A model generated the notes under the pieces. That model saw only the letters and a program-made list of their open reading frames with translations. It was not told where the DNA came from and did no database searches. Below are positions 1 through 5,771 of a stretch of DNA of 5,771 nt, piece by piece. The stretch lies in assembly GCA_015655255.1 (NCBI GenBank), contig JAATFJ010000251.1, positions 1 through 5,771 of the forward strand, read 5' to 3'. Both the position numbers and the translations under genes were made by a program. Source of the DNA: Actinomycetales bacterium. GTDB taxonomy: Bacteria; Actinomycetota; Actinomycetes; Actinomycetales; Microbacteriaceae. Position 1 is the first letter of the stretch, and every line of letters begins with the position of its first letter.

Positions 1-2
1 AC

Positions 3-419
3 GACGACCGGGTGACCGTGACGGACGTCGTCGTGTCCGACGGCCTGAGCGACGGATACTCCGAGGACCCCGTCGAGGGCACCTGGGTCGTCGTGAGCGC
101 GACGGCGGAAGCGGAGAAGAGCGAGGTCACCGACCGTCTCTCCTTCGCGGCGCTCGTGATCGGCGACAAGACCTACTCCCCGAGCACCCGCTTCTCGCTG
201 CAGCTCGATTCCGCGCAGCTCCTCGTCGGGATCCCCCTCGACGGCGCCGTCGTGTTCCAGATCCCCTCCGACGCTGCGGACTCCACGGCGACGCTGCGCC
301 TGGCGGGCGACTACTCCGATCAGCTCCTCGGCGCGATCCTCGAGGTGCCCCTCTACCTCGGCTCGGCGTCGCGCGCGACCGGCCTCGAGGTTCCGGCCAC
401 CGTCGTGGGAGGGGGATGA
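3..419 (+). CDS. Partial extracytoplasmic-type protein of unknown function (3' end, paralogous to the next gene)
   Basis: The reading frame is open from the window edge, so this is the C-terminal 138 residues of a longer protein; the GTG at position 12 is internal and need not be the start. The visible part has no membrane segment and no cysteine. It alternates short hydrophobic strands with acidic, Asp/Ser/Thr-rich turns, as expected of a beta-sandwich. The segment VEGTWVVVSATAE lines up with DGTWVVAVSVDVS in the next protein, and both end in a hydrophobic strand near the C terminus. The layout (a GTWVV strand, a ligand-like middle, a final strand) recalls DUF4352-like secreted domains, but I cannot confirm that family. 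By analogy with its neighbour, an N-terminal anchor or signal peptide probably lies upstream of the window. Its TGA overlaps an ATG (ATGA at 416-419), so the two genes are almost certainly co-transcribed and perhaps translationally coupled. Function unknown. Confidence 0.8.
   Translation, partial: DDRVTVTDVVVSDGLSDGYSEDPVEGTWVVVSATAEAEKSEVTDRLSFAALVIGDKTYSPSTRFSLQLDSAQLLVGIPLDGAVVFQIPSDAADSTATLRLAGDYSDQLLGAILEVPLYLGSASRATGLEVPATVVGGG
407..415 (+). promoter_or_regulatory. Ribosome binding site that decides the start of the anchored-protein gene
   Basis: The tract GGGAGGGGG contains GGAGG at 408-412. It is 9 nt from the ATG at 422 but only 3 nt from the ATG at 416, so it favours the 422 start. 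It lies within the last codons of the upstream gene, consistent with coupled translation. Confidence 0.55.
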
Positions 420-421
420 TC

Positions 422-931
422 ATGAGCTGGTGGCGCAAGAACGCACTCGCTCTGGGCGCCCTCGTCCTCGCGGCGTCCCTCACCGGGATCAGCTGGTATG
501 TGGGAGTCTGGCTGCCCCTGAGCCCGCCAGAGGCCGCCGTCGCGACCCCGGACGACGAAGGACGGGGCACGCTCGGCGGCGCGACCTTCGACGACCTCAC
601 GATCGCGTCGGAGGAGGACCCGGAGGGGTACTACGGCGCACCGGACGGCACGTGGGTCGTGGCCGTCTCCGTCGACGTGTCTCCTCAGGAGAGCGGCCTC
701 TCCTGCTCGCTGCAGCTGAGCGAGAGCGACGGCGAGCAGCGGACGTGGACGCCGACGAGCGTCATCTCCCCCTTCGCGGAGTCGGACGATCCGTCCTACT
801 GCACGGGCACGGGCACGGAGGACTACCGGGTCCTCACGGCGTTCCTCCTACCCGACGACGCGCGCGGCCCCTTCGTCCTCGACATCGTCTCCGGCTCCGA
901 CGTCCTGCGGCTCCCCGTCGTCCTTCCGTGA
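422..931 (+). CDS. Membrane-anchored small extracytoplasmic protein of unknown function
   Basis: This is a 169-residue protein. Residues 1-6 (MSWWRK) are positively charged and are followed by a hydrophobic helix at about 8-32 with no lipobox cysteine or obvious signal-peptidase site, so it is probably an N-terminal anchor with the remainder outside the cell. Residues 38-50 form a Pro/Asp/Gly linker. Residues 51-169 form a beta-rich domain related to the preceding protein, sharing the GTWVV strand at 76-80. Cys95 and Cys127 are its only cysteines and could form a disulfide outside the cell. I prefer the ATG at 422 because the purine-rich GGGAGGGGG at 407-415 places a GGAGG 9 nt upstream. The ATG at 416, which overlaps the previous stop, would have only 3 nt of spacing and would add two residues. 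The last 84 bp overlap the end of the opposing membrane-protein gene. No enzyme motif is visible; function unknown. Confidence 0.82.
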   Translation: MSWWRKNALALGALVLAASLTGISWYVGVWLPLSPPEAAVATPDDEGRGTLGGATFDDLTIASEEDPEGYYGAPDGTWVVAVSVDVSPQESGLSCSLQLSESDGEQRTWTPTSVISPFAESDDPSYCTGTGTEDYRVLTAFLLPDDARGPFVLDIVSGSDVLRLPVVLP

Positions 932-2146
932 CGCGAGCTCCGCGAGCGTCGTGTCGTAGGCGGCGGAGACGAGGGCGATCCGCACCGGTTCCATAACGAC
1001 GGGGACGATGAGCTGGATGAGCGGGAGGACGACGACCCAGTAGGTGTCGAGGTCGTGCGGTCCGAACAGGTGTGGGAGGAGGTTGCCGATCCCGGCGTCG
1101 AGATACGTCCAGCCCGCGTAGCACAGCGCGTAGAGGCCGAGGAGCACAGGCCCCGCGCGCCACATGAGCAGCACGGAGCGCCCTATCGCTGCGAAGCGGT
1201 CGGTAAGGGGAGCGAAGAGCTCCTGCACCCGGCGTCGCGTGCCGTCGCCCAGGCGTCCGTACCGCTCATGGATCCGACGCCCGCCCCTCGTGCGCGGCCG
1301 GAGCTTCGGCGCGGAGACCGTGATCGCCTGGCCGTATACGACGCCCGCGATCGTCAGCCAGGCGAGGGGAAGGAGGAGCACGCCGCCTGCCTGGCCGATG
1401 AACCACACCACGGCGTCCCACACGATCGACACGACGACGAGGTGGACAGAGATCCACGACGTGATCCCGTCTAGCCAGACCATGCCAACGCGCGTGTCCA
1501 CCCAGGCAGTCACCGCCGTCGCCGCGTCGCTGATGAGATAGACGGCCATGAAGACCCAGACACCCTCGAGGTACACGGAGAAGGGGGCCAGCCAGGCTGG
1601 CAGGCGCTTCTCGTAGCGCTTCCCCAGCCAGCGCAGCGCATAGGCGACCACGAGGATCGCGAGCGTCACGGGACCGATCGCGAAGTCCGTGATCCGCCCA
1701 TCGGTGCTCAGCGCCTCCCCCGACGAGAGGTCCCACGTGGAGAAGACCAGTCCCTCGTAGGCCTGCTCCGCGACGCGGGCGTACGACTGCATGTCCTTCG
1801 CGAAGAAGCCCCAGGTCACGTAGAACGCGAAGTAGGGCAGGATGGCCGCGAGCAGCGTGCTCGTGAACTCCCTGAGCCGCTGACGGCGCCCCGTGGGGAG
1901 CGGAGCGAGGAACACAAGCTGCGGAAGGCTATCGCGGACGACGAGGAACATGCCGATGTACCCGGTGAGTCCGAGGAGCGCGGCGATCGGCATGAGCATG
2001 ATGCCGACGATCGAGCTCTGCGCTCCCGCCCACCCCGCGAGGCTGATCCACAGGTCGTGCAGCGCCGTCGAGACGAGGTACCAGGCGAGCAGCGCAGGCC
2101 AGTGCCGCCACAGCACGCGGCCGAACGTTCGCAGAGCGGAGAGCAC
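848..2146 (-). CDS. Multi-pass membrane protein of unknown function, operon partner of a glycerophosphodiester phosphodiesterase
   Basis: This is a 432-residue integral membrane protein. Hydrophobic segments lie at about 14-36, 44-70, 94-115, 155-173, 191-213, 228-250, 253-272, 330-348 and 368-398, giving eight or nine transmembrane helices. A strongly basic cytoplasmic-type loop lies at 281-306 (rich in Arg and Lys) and an Asp/Glu/Gly-rich tail at 406-432. Translation starts at a GTG; an AAGGGA-like tract lies just upstream, and no in-frame start lies between this GTG and the upstream stop. The gene follows the phosphodiesterase gene by 30 bp in the same reading frame, so the two are likely one operon. 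Fused phosphodiesterases with a membrane domain (the GPDPase_memb type) are known, and this protein could be a free-standing relative of such a domain; that is inference, as I recognise no diagnostic motif. The final 27 residues are encoded antisense to the end of the convergent gene. No transporter or enzyme signature was seen. Confidence 0.85.
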   Translation of the reverse strand: MLSALRTFGRVLWRHWPALLAWYLVSTALHDLWISLAGWAGAQSSIVGIMLMPIAALLGLTGYIGMFLVVRDSLPQLVFLAPLPTGRRQRLREFTSTLLAAILPYFAFYVTWGFFAKDMQSYARVAEQAYEGLVFSTWDLSSGEALSTDGRITDFAIGPVTLAILVVAYALRWLGKRYEKRLPAWLAPFSVYLEGVWVFMAVYLISDAATAVTAWVDTRVGMVWLDGITSWISVHLVVVSIVWDAVVWFIGQAGGVLLLPLAWLTIAGVVYGQAITVSAPKLRPRTRGGRRIHERYGRLGDGTRRRVQELFAPLTDRFAAIGRSVLLMWRAGPVLLGLYALCYAGWTYLDAGIGNLLPHLFGPHDLDTYWVVVLPLIQLIVPVVMEPVRIALVSAAYDTTLAELASRKDDGEPQDVGAGDDVEDEGAARVVG

Positions 2147-2176
2147 GTCCCTTAAGCTACCGTCTCGCGTCGCCCC

Positions 2177-3160
2177 TCACCGGAAGAAGCCGACACCGAG
2201 GTCGGCGTGGTCGACGAAGACCCCATCGACGCCCGCCGCGGCGATCATCGCCCATTCCCCCTCGTAGTCCCCGTACGCGGCCCGTCCGCCCGGGCCGCGG
2301 AATGCCTCGGTGAGGAAGACGTTCTCGGGGCGACAGGTCCAGGTGAGGACTCGCAGCCCGCGTGCGTGCGCATCCGCGACGATCGTGCTGCCTCGGGCGA
2401 GGAGCATGCTCTTCGCGACGCTGATCCCGTCAACGAGGCCGACGAGACCGTCGAGACCGGCAGGGGCGGCCGTCGCGCGATACGTCGGCGCGGCTCTCCC
2501 CTGCGCTGCGAGGAGGTCGTAGGGGCGCCCGCTCGCATCGAGGAGGAAGACGTAGGACGCTCGGACACCGCGCTCCGCGAGCCGGAGGAGCGCCGTGGAC
2601 TCGAACGACTCCACGGTGAGCGGGAGCCGCCCCTGCGCCCAGCCGTGCGCGCGCAGCTCGCGGTCGACGAGCGGGATGAGGTCGAGGCCGATGCCCGCGA
2701 AGTAGGTGGCGTGCTTGATCTCCAGGACGACGCCGATCTCCCGCCCGTGCTCCGCGGAGGCGGAGGAGACAAGGTCGAGGAGGTCGCCGAGGCGCAGGAT
2801 GGGCTGGATGCCGTCGAAGCTCGCGCTCGCGGGACGCAGGCGGGGAAGCCGCTCCCTTACGCGGAGGACGGACAGCTCCTCCCACGTGAAGTCCTCGGTG
2901 AACCAGCCGATCAGCTCCTCGCCGTCAACACGCTTCGTCGCCCTGCGGTCAGCGAACTCCGGGTGGTCGGCGACATCCGTCGTCCCGGAGATCTCGTTCT
3001 CGTGCCGGACGACGAGCACGCCATACTTCGTGGCGACGACGTCCGGCTCGACGGCGTCCACGCCCATGGCGAAGGCGAGCTCATAGGCGGACCTGCTGTG
3101 CTCCGGCCGGTAGCCCGGCGCCCCCCGGTGTCCTATGACAAGCGGGGTGGTCCTGGGCAT
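2177..3160 (-). CDS. Glycerophosphodiester phosphodiesterase, GlpQ-like (GDPD family)
   Basis: This 327-residue enzyme is predicted to hydrolyse glycerophosphodiesters to glycerol-3-phosphate and an alcohol with a divalent metal ion. The family signature is at the N terminus: His11-Arg12-Gly13, then Pro-Glu20-His, then Glu38-Pro-Asp40, then Arg-His53-Glu-Asn. His11 and His53 correspond to the general acid/base pair, and Glu38, Asp40 and Glu147 (in the LEIKH strand) to the metal ligands. The ENEISGTTDVADHPEF stretch (about 54-69) and GWFTEDFTWEEL (85-96) match the GlpQ branch. The C-terminal DGVFVDHADL strand closes the TIM barrel. The length fits mature GlpQ-type enzymes. There is no signal peptide from the ATG at 3160, so the product appears cytoplasmic, unlike E. 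coli GlpQ. A GTG at 3178 would add six residues (VLYAES) without creating one. The open frame continues upstream antisense to the BI-1 gene, but homology begins at HRG, so I reject longer starts. It is the first gene of a unit with the downstream membrane protein. Confidence 0.95.
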   Translation of the reverse strand: MPRTTPLVIGHRGAPGYRPEHSRSAYELAFAMGVDAVEPDVVATKYGVLVVRHENEISGTTDVADHPEFADRRATKRVDGEELIGWFTEDFTWEELSVLRVRERLPRLRPASASFDGIQPILRLGDLLDLVSSASAEHGREIGVVLEIKHATYFAGIGLDLIPLVDRELRAHGWAQGRLPLTVESFESTALLRLAERGVRASYVFLLDASGRPYDLLAAQGRAAPTYRATAAPAGLDGLVGLVDGISVAKSMLLARGSTIVADAHARGLRVLTWTCRPENVFLTEAFRGPGGRAAYGDYEGEWAMIAAAGVDGVFVDHADLGVGFFR

Positions 3161-3166
3161 GCTCTC

Positions 3167-3172
3167 AGCGTA
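3167..3172 (-). promoter_or_regulatory. Candidate -10 element for a leaderless phosphodiesterase transcript
   Basis: Read on the minus strand, TACGCT matches TANNNT and is followed by exactly six bases before the ATG at 3160. That spacing would put the transcription start at or next to the start codon, as in leaderless actinobacterial mRNAs. It agrees with the lack of a good Shine-Dalgarno site (only GAGAG abuts the ATG). No -35 match supports it, so this is a pattern-based guess. Confidence 0.3.
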
Positions 3173-3201
3173 AAGCACGGCCCGTCGCCGGACGGCACAG
3201 G

Positions 3202-3207
3202 TATCGT
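3202..3207 (+). promoter_or_regulatory. Candidate -10 element for the BI-1/YccA gene
   Basis: TATCGT fits TANNNT and lies 43 bp before the ATG at 3251, which would give a leader of roughly 35 nt containing the ribosome binding site. No clear -35 hexamer lies 16-18 bp upstream, so the assignment is weak. Confidence 0.3.
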
Positions 3208-3241
3208 AGAGGAAAGCGATCTGCGAGACCCCTTTGGGAGT

Positions 3242-3245
3242 GAGG
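3242..3245 (+). promoter_or_regulatory. Ribosome binding site of the BI-1/YccA gene
   Basis: GAGG lies 5 nt before the ATG at 3251, with a further GGGAG at 3236-3240. This supports 3251 as the start even though the frame is open far upstream antisense to the phosphodiesterase gene. Confidence 0.6.
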
Positions 3246-3250
3246 CCACG

Positions 3251-4159
3251 ATGAGCAATATCGCATTCAACAATCCGGCGTTCCAGCCGCCGGACCCCCG
3301 GAACGTCGCCACCTATCCCGGTGGCGCCCAGGCAGCTGCCCAGAACGGCGCCCAGTCGGCGTCCTTCCAGCACGCGGGCGTGAACGCCGCCGTCAACGCG
3401 CAGCTCGAGGGCATGTACACGGCTCCGCCCGCGGGTGCCATCGAGACCGACCGGATGACGGTCGAGGACACGGTGTGGAAGTCCGCGGCACTGTTCGGCA
3501 TCCTCCTCGTCACCGCGGCCATCGGCTGGGTGGTCACGCTCGGCGGGCTGTCCTACAACCCGTACGAGGGCGTCAATCTGCTCCCCTGGACGATCGGAGC
3601 GCTCGGCGGCTTCGTTCTCGCGATGATCGTCTCGTTCACGTCGCGGAAGACGGTGCGGCCAGCGCTCATCTTCGCCTACGCGGCGTTCGAGGGCTTCTTC
3701 GTCGGCGGGATCTCCGCGTACTTCGAGGCGATCTGGCCGGGCATCGTCATGCAGGCGACGCTCGCGACCGTCGCCGTCGTCGGTGTGACCCTCGCCCTCT
3801 TCACGAGCGGGAAGGTCCGTGCGACCGCGAAGATGACGAAGATCGTCATGATCGCGATGATCGGCTACCTCGTCTTCTCGCTCCTTAACGTCGTTCTCAT
3901 GTGGACGGGCGTGGTAAGCGACGGTTTCGGCCTGTACAGCCAGAAGATCATGGGCATCCCGCTCGGACTCATCATCGGGGTCCTCGTCGTCCTCATGGCG
4001 GCCTACTCGCTCGTCATGGACTTCGACCAGATCCAGCAGGGCGTCCGCAACGGCGCCCCGCGCAAGTTCGGCTGGCTCGGCGCCTTCGGCATCATGGTCA
4101 CGGTGGTCTGGCTCTACGTCGAGATCCTCCGTATCATCGCGATAGCGCGCAACAGCTGA
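3251..4159 (+). CDS. Bax inhibitor-1/YccA family membrane protein
   Basis: This is a 302-residue protein. A soluble, Ala/Gln/Asn/Pro-rich N-terminal extension (about 1-75) begins with the FNNPAF motif seen in actinobacterial members. It is followed by seven hydrophobic segments at about 78-98, 110-129, 137-158, 164-185, 197-219, 236-256 and 275-297. The sixth helix ends in VMDFDQIQQGV (Asp257, Asp259), matching the family's FDTQ-like site that contributes to the pH-sensing aspartyl pair in YetJ/BI-1. The last helix (VVWLYVEILRII) lacks an obvious second aspartate; Glu291 is its only acidic residue. BI-1 relatives act as calcium-leak or ion-permeation channels or modulate membrane stress; the bacterial role is not settled. 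The gene is transcribed alone, with its own ribosome site and a strong hairpin downstream. Family assignment is firm, but substrate and role are not readable from the sequence. Confidence 0.93.
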   Translation: MSNIAFNNPAFQPPDPRNVATYPGGAQAAAQNGAQSASFQHAGVNAAVNAQLEGMYTAPPAGAIETDRMTVEDTVWKSAALFGILLVTAAIGWVVTLGGLSYNPYEGVNLLPWTIGALGGFVLAMIVSFTSRKTVRPALIFAYAAFEGFFVGGISAYFEAIWPGIVMQATLATVAVVGVTLALFTSGKVRATAKMTKIVMIAMIGYLVFSLLNVVLMWTGVVSDGFGLYSQKIMGIPLGLIIGVLVVLMAAYSLVMDFDQIQQGVRNGAPRKFGWLGAFGIMVTVVWLYVEILRIIAIARNS

Positions 4160-4170
4160 ACTCCCCGTTC

Positions 4171-4200
4171 GAGGGCCCGTCTCCACGGAGACGGGCCCTC
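4171..4200. terminator. Perfect 13-bp hairpin between convergent genes (likely bidirectional terminator)
   Basis: Arms GAGGGCCCGTCTC (4171-4183) and GAGACGGGCCCTC (4188-4200) are exact inverted repeats around a CACG loop. The hairpin starts 12 bases past the BI-1 stop and lies 30 bp beyond the glycosyltransferase stop on the other strand, so it can serve both genes. Neither side has a T-tract, which is common for high-GC actinobacterial hairpins but leaves termination efficiency uncertain. Confidence 0.8.
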
Positions 4201-4230
4201 GTCGTCTCCACCCAGGAGGATCGCGCGCGC

Positions 4231-5607
4231 TCAGCGACGCGACGGGCCGGAGAGGGCGGTGCGGGCCGCCTCGGCGAGCGCGGCCATGACGGGCGCCGTT
4301 CCCCAGGCCGCGGCGATCCCCGGCCCCTCCGCGGAGAGTCGGCCGAGCACATCGGGGGCGGTGAGGAGCCGACGCAGCTCCGCCGCGAGCGTTCCCTCTT
4401 CACCGTCCGGCACGAGCGCTCCCCCACCGCGCCCGAGGACCTCGCGGATGCCGTAGCGGATGTCATACGAGATGACGGGGCATCCGCGCTGCAGCGCCTC
4501 GACGATCGTGAGCTGCTGGCCCTCGAAGGCGCTCGTCGTGAGCAGGAGCGAGGCGCGTTCCAGGACGGCACCCGGATCATTCGTGTACCCCGCGAGGCGG
4601 ACCCGGTCCCCCGCATCGAGCTCGCCGATGAGGGCGCGCAGATGCTCCTCCTCCGGGCCGGCGCCCCAGATCTCCAGCCGCGTCCCGGGGACGGCGGCGC
4701 GAACGAAGGCGCGGATCGAGTGATCGACGCGCTTCCCCGCGGCGAGGCGTCCGAGGACGACGACGAGACCGGCTTCCCTGGCCGCCGTGGGCACGGGGGG
4801 ATCCGGAACACCGCTCGGGACGACGAGGTGGGTCCCGGCTCCTCCGAAACGCGCGACGACGTCGTCGCGCTGCGTCGGCGTGGGCCAGGCCACGGCGTCG
4901 AAGCGGTCGGCGATCCGGAACCAGCGCCGCCACAGGGGGTTGAGGGGTGCATCGGGGGTGAACGGCGGTTCCAGATGGATCGTGTGCACCGTGTGGAGGA
5001 TCCGCACGCGCGGATTATCCCAGTGCGCGATGAGCTCCCCGAGCTGGCGGGACTCGCAGACGACGAGGACGGGGCGCCCCCCCTCGATCGCGGCGACGAC
5101 CTCGTCGAGCCACGCGAGATACAGGGCGCGGAAACCCGCGATCGCACCGATGACCGTCTCGGTCTCGTCGTAGACGAGCACGGGCCTCTCCGTGAGATGC
5201 CAGTCGGGGTCCCCCGGGATGACGGGGAGCGCAAGGAAGGGACGCCCCTCGGGGTCCTCGAGGACGCGATGCTCTCCGCCACCGCCGTCCAGGGCGTCGG
5301 GGTCCGCCGCGGCGCGCAACCAGCCTGCCGCGCCCCCCGCAGGATCGGCCCCCTCATCGAAGAGGTTGCGCAGGCGCGAGGGATCGGCGGCGCCGAGCCG
5401 CGCGAACTCCGCCCTGTGCTCCGCATGCGCCGCGGGCGTCCCAGGGTCGAAGGTCAGCAGATGCGGCCGAACGCCGCCCGCATCCGCCATCTGCCGGGCG
5501 CGTGTGATCGTCGCCACCGTGTAGCCGCCGTCGAGACCGGGGACGAGCCTGCTGGACAGCACGAGATACGCGGCGTCCGGGAACGCCGCAATCCCGGTCA
5601 CTCCCAC
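4231..5607 (-). CDS. GT4-family glycosyltransferase, TagE-like (possible poly(glycerol-phosphate) glucosyltransferase type)
   Basis: This is a 458-residue retaining GT-B glycosyltransferase. The N-terminal acceptor domain begins with [17 protein letters not shown] (14-30), with a Gly-Gly loop typical of TagE-like enzymes, and holds HTVHTIH at 205-211. The donor domain begins near 280 with [20 protein letters not shown], where Arg287 and Lys292 occupy the usual phosphate-binding positions. The E-x7-E motif is present as Glu362 to Glu370 ([12 protein letters not shown]) and is followed by [16 protein letters not shown] (376-391). The DIRYG stretch is characteristic of the TagE branch, which transfers glucose from UDP-glucose to glycerol-phosphate teichoic acid; the sugar and acceptor here are unproven. 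There is no signal peptide or membrane helix, so it acts in the cytoplasm or at the inner membrane face. The GTG at 5607 has GGGGA 7 nt upstream and overlaps the guaA end by 10 bp; a GTG at 5601 (4-bp GTGA overlap) is the alternative. Translational coupling to guaA is likely. Confidence 0.88.
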   Translation of the reverse strand: MGVTGIAAFPDAAYLVLSSRLVPGLDGGYTVATITRARQMADAGGVRPHLLTFDPGTPAAHAEHRAEFARLGAADPSRLRNLFDEGADPAGGAAGWLRAAADPDALDGGGGEHRVLEDPEGRPFLALPVIPGDPDWHLTERPVLVYDETETVIGAIAGFRALYLAWLDEVVAAIEGGRPVLVVCESRQLGELIAHWDNPRVRILHTVHTIHLEPPFTPDAPLNPLWRRWFRIADRFDAVAWPTPTQRDDVVARFGGAGTHLVVPSGVPDPPVPTAAREAGLVVVLGRLAAGKRVDHSIRAFVRAAVPGTRLEIWGAGPEEEHLRALIGELDAGDRVRLAGYTNDPGAVLERASLLLTTSAFEGQQLTIVEALQRGCPVISYDIRYGIREVLGRGGGALVPDGEEGTLAAELRRLLTAPDVLGRLSAEGPGIAAAWGTAPVMAALAEAARTALSGPSRR

Positions 5608-5771
5608 TCGATGGTCCCCGGCGGTTTGGAGGTCACGTCGAGGACAACGCGGTTGACGTCGCGCACCTCGTTCGTAATGCGGTTGGAGATCTTGGAGAGC
5701 ACGTCGTAGGGCAGCCGGGTCCAGTCGGCCGTCATGGCGTCCTCGCTGGAGACGGGGCGCAGCACGATGGG
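5598..5771 (-). CDS. guaA: GMP synthase (glutamine-hydrolysing), C-terminal end, partial
   Basis: The minus-strand frame is open from the window edge to a TGA at 5598-5600 and encodes the last 57 residues. It starts [20 protein letters not shown], contains [10 protein letters not shown] and ends in [12 protein letters not shown]. This is the highly conserved C-terminal dimerisation domain of GuaA; E. coli GuaA ends almost identically. GuaA converts XMP to GMP using ATP and glutamine, the last step of guanine nucleotide synthesis, in the cytoplasm. The catalytic amidotransferase and ATP-pyrophosphatase domains lie outside the window. Its stop overlaps the start of the glycosyltransferase gene, so the two are probably on one transcript. 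Confidence 0.97.
   Translation of the reverse strand, partial: PIVLRPVSSEDAMTADWTRLPYDVLSKISNRITNEVRDVNRVVLDVTSKPPGTIEWE

Larger units (their letters stand above)
3161..3250. promoter_or_regulatory. Divergent intergenic promoter region
   Basis: These 90 bp separate the divergently transcribed phosphodiesterase and BI-1/YccA genes and must hold both promoters unless those lie inside coding sequence. On the plus strand, TATCGT at 3202-3207 fits the actinobacterial -10 pattern TANNNT. On the minus strand, TACGCT (complement of 3167-3172) fits the same pattern. No convincing -35 hexamer is visible for either. I see no clear operator palindrome. Confidence 0.5.

Noticed and set aside
127..600. 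Minus-strand open frame opposite the small exported-protein genes
   Set aside because: Arg/Ser/Pro-rich shadow sequence without a ribosome site; the plus-strand frames have a membrane anchor, strands and gene overlap.
2207..3250. Plus-strand open frame running into the BI-1 gene (650 residues in total)
   Set aside because: It is antisense to the phosphodiesterase gene with Arg/Glu/Asp-rich non-protein-like sequence. The BI-1 gene has its own ribosome site and a family-typical N terminus at 3251.
3161..4186. Minus-strand open frame extending the phosphodiesterase upstream to a 669-residue protein
   Set aside because: The extra part is antisense to the BI-1 gene, is low-complexity Asp/Arg/His/Glu, and homology starts at the HRG motif just after 3160. 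It is a GC-bias shadow frame.
4134..5426. A 430-residue minus-strand open frame in another frame of the glycosyltransferase gene
   Set aside because: Ser/Arg-rich composition typical of an out-of-frame translation of high-GC coding sequence; the 458-residue frame carries all the GT4 motifs.
2451..5540. The decamer GTCGAGACCG occurs near 2451 and again near 5530
   Set aside because: Only two copies, both inside coding sequence of a GC-rich genome with many GTCGA-like words; best explained by chance and codon bias.
3901..5709. A 602-residue plus-strand open frame
   Set aside because: It is a shadow of the glycosyltransferase and guaA on the other strand, begins inside the BI-1 gene in another frame, and has Arg/Glu/Asp-rich composition without domain features.

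Overview
The window is very GC-rich, densely coded, and has strongly GC-biased third codon positions with long open antisense frames. It also uses several GTG starts and carries an actinobacterial-type BI-1/YccA protein with an N-terminal extension. Together these point to a high-GC actinomycete, most plausibly a Microbacteriaceae member such as Microbacterium. That placement is inferred from style; there is no rRNA or other decisive marker.

Layout. (1) Positions 1-931, plus strand: the end of one gene and a complete second gene, overlapping at ATGA. Both encode related small beta-rich extracytoplasmic proteins of unknown function, the second with a clear N-terminal membrane anchor. (2) Positions 848-3160, minus strand: a two-gene unit transcribed from right to left. 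A GlpQ-type glycerophosphodiester phosphodiesterase is followed 30 bp later, in the same frame, by a multi-pass membrane protein. The membrane gene's last 28 codons run tail-to-tail into the end of the anchored-protein gene. (3) Positions 3161-3250: a 90-bp divergent promoter region. (4) Positions 3251-4159, plus strand: a seven-helix Bax inhibitor-1/YccA family protein, ending before a perfect 13-bp hairpin terminator at 4171-4200. (5) Positions 4231-5771, minus strand: the 3' end of guaA (GMP synthase), whose stop overlaps the start of a GT4 glycosyltransferase of the TagE-like (poly(glycerol-phosphate) glucosyltransferase) type.

How the genes may fit together. Two functions touch glycerol-phosphate chemistry: the phosphodiesterase, which hydrolyses glycerophosphodiesters, and the TagE-like glycosyltransferase, whose relatives decorate glycerol-phosphate polymers. 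With the membrane protein partnered to the phosphodiesterase and the exported small proteins, the window has a cell-envelope flavour around two conserved genes (guaA and BI-1/YccA). These links are suggestive only.

No mobile element, CRISPR array, tRNA or rRNA was seen. Nothing here clearly amounts to a new defence or biosynthetic system. The points most worth a second look are the in-frame phosphodiesterase/membrane-protein pair, the antisense-encoded C-terminal tail of that membrane protein, and the tandem paralogous anchored proteins.
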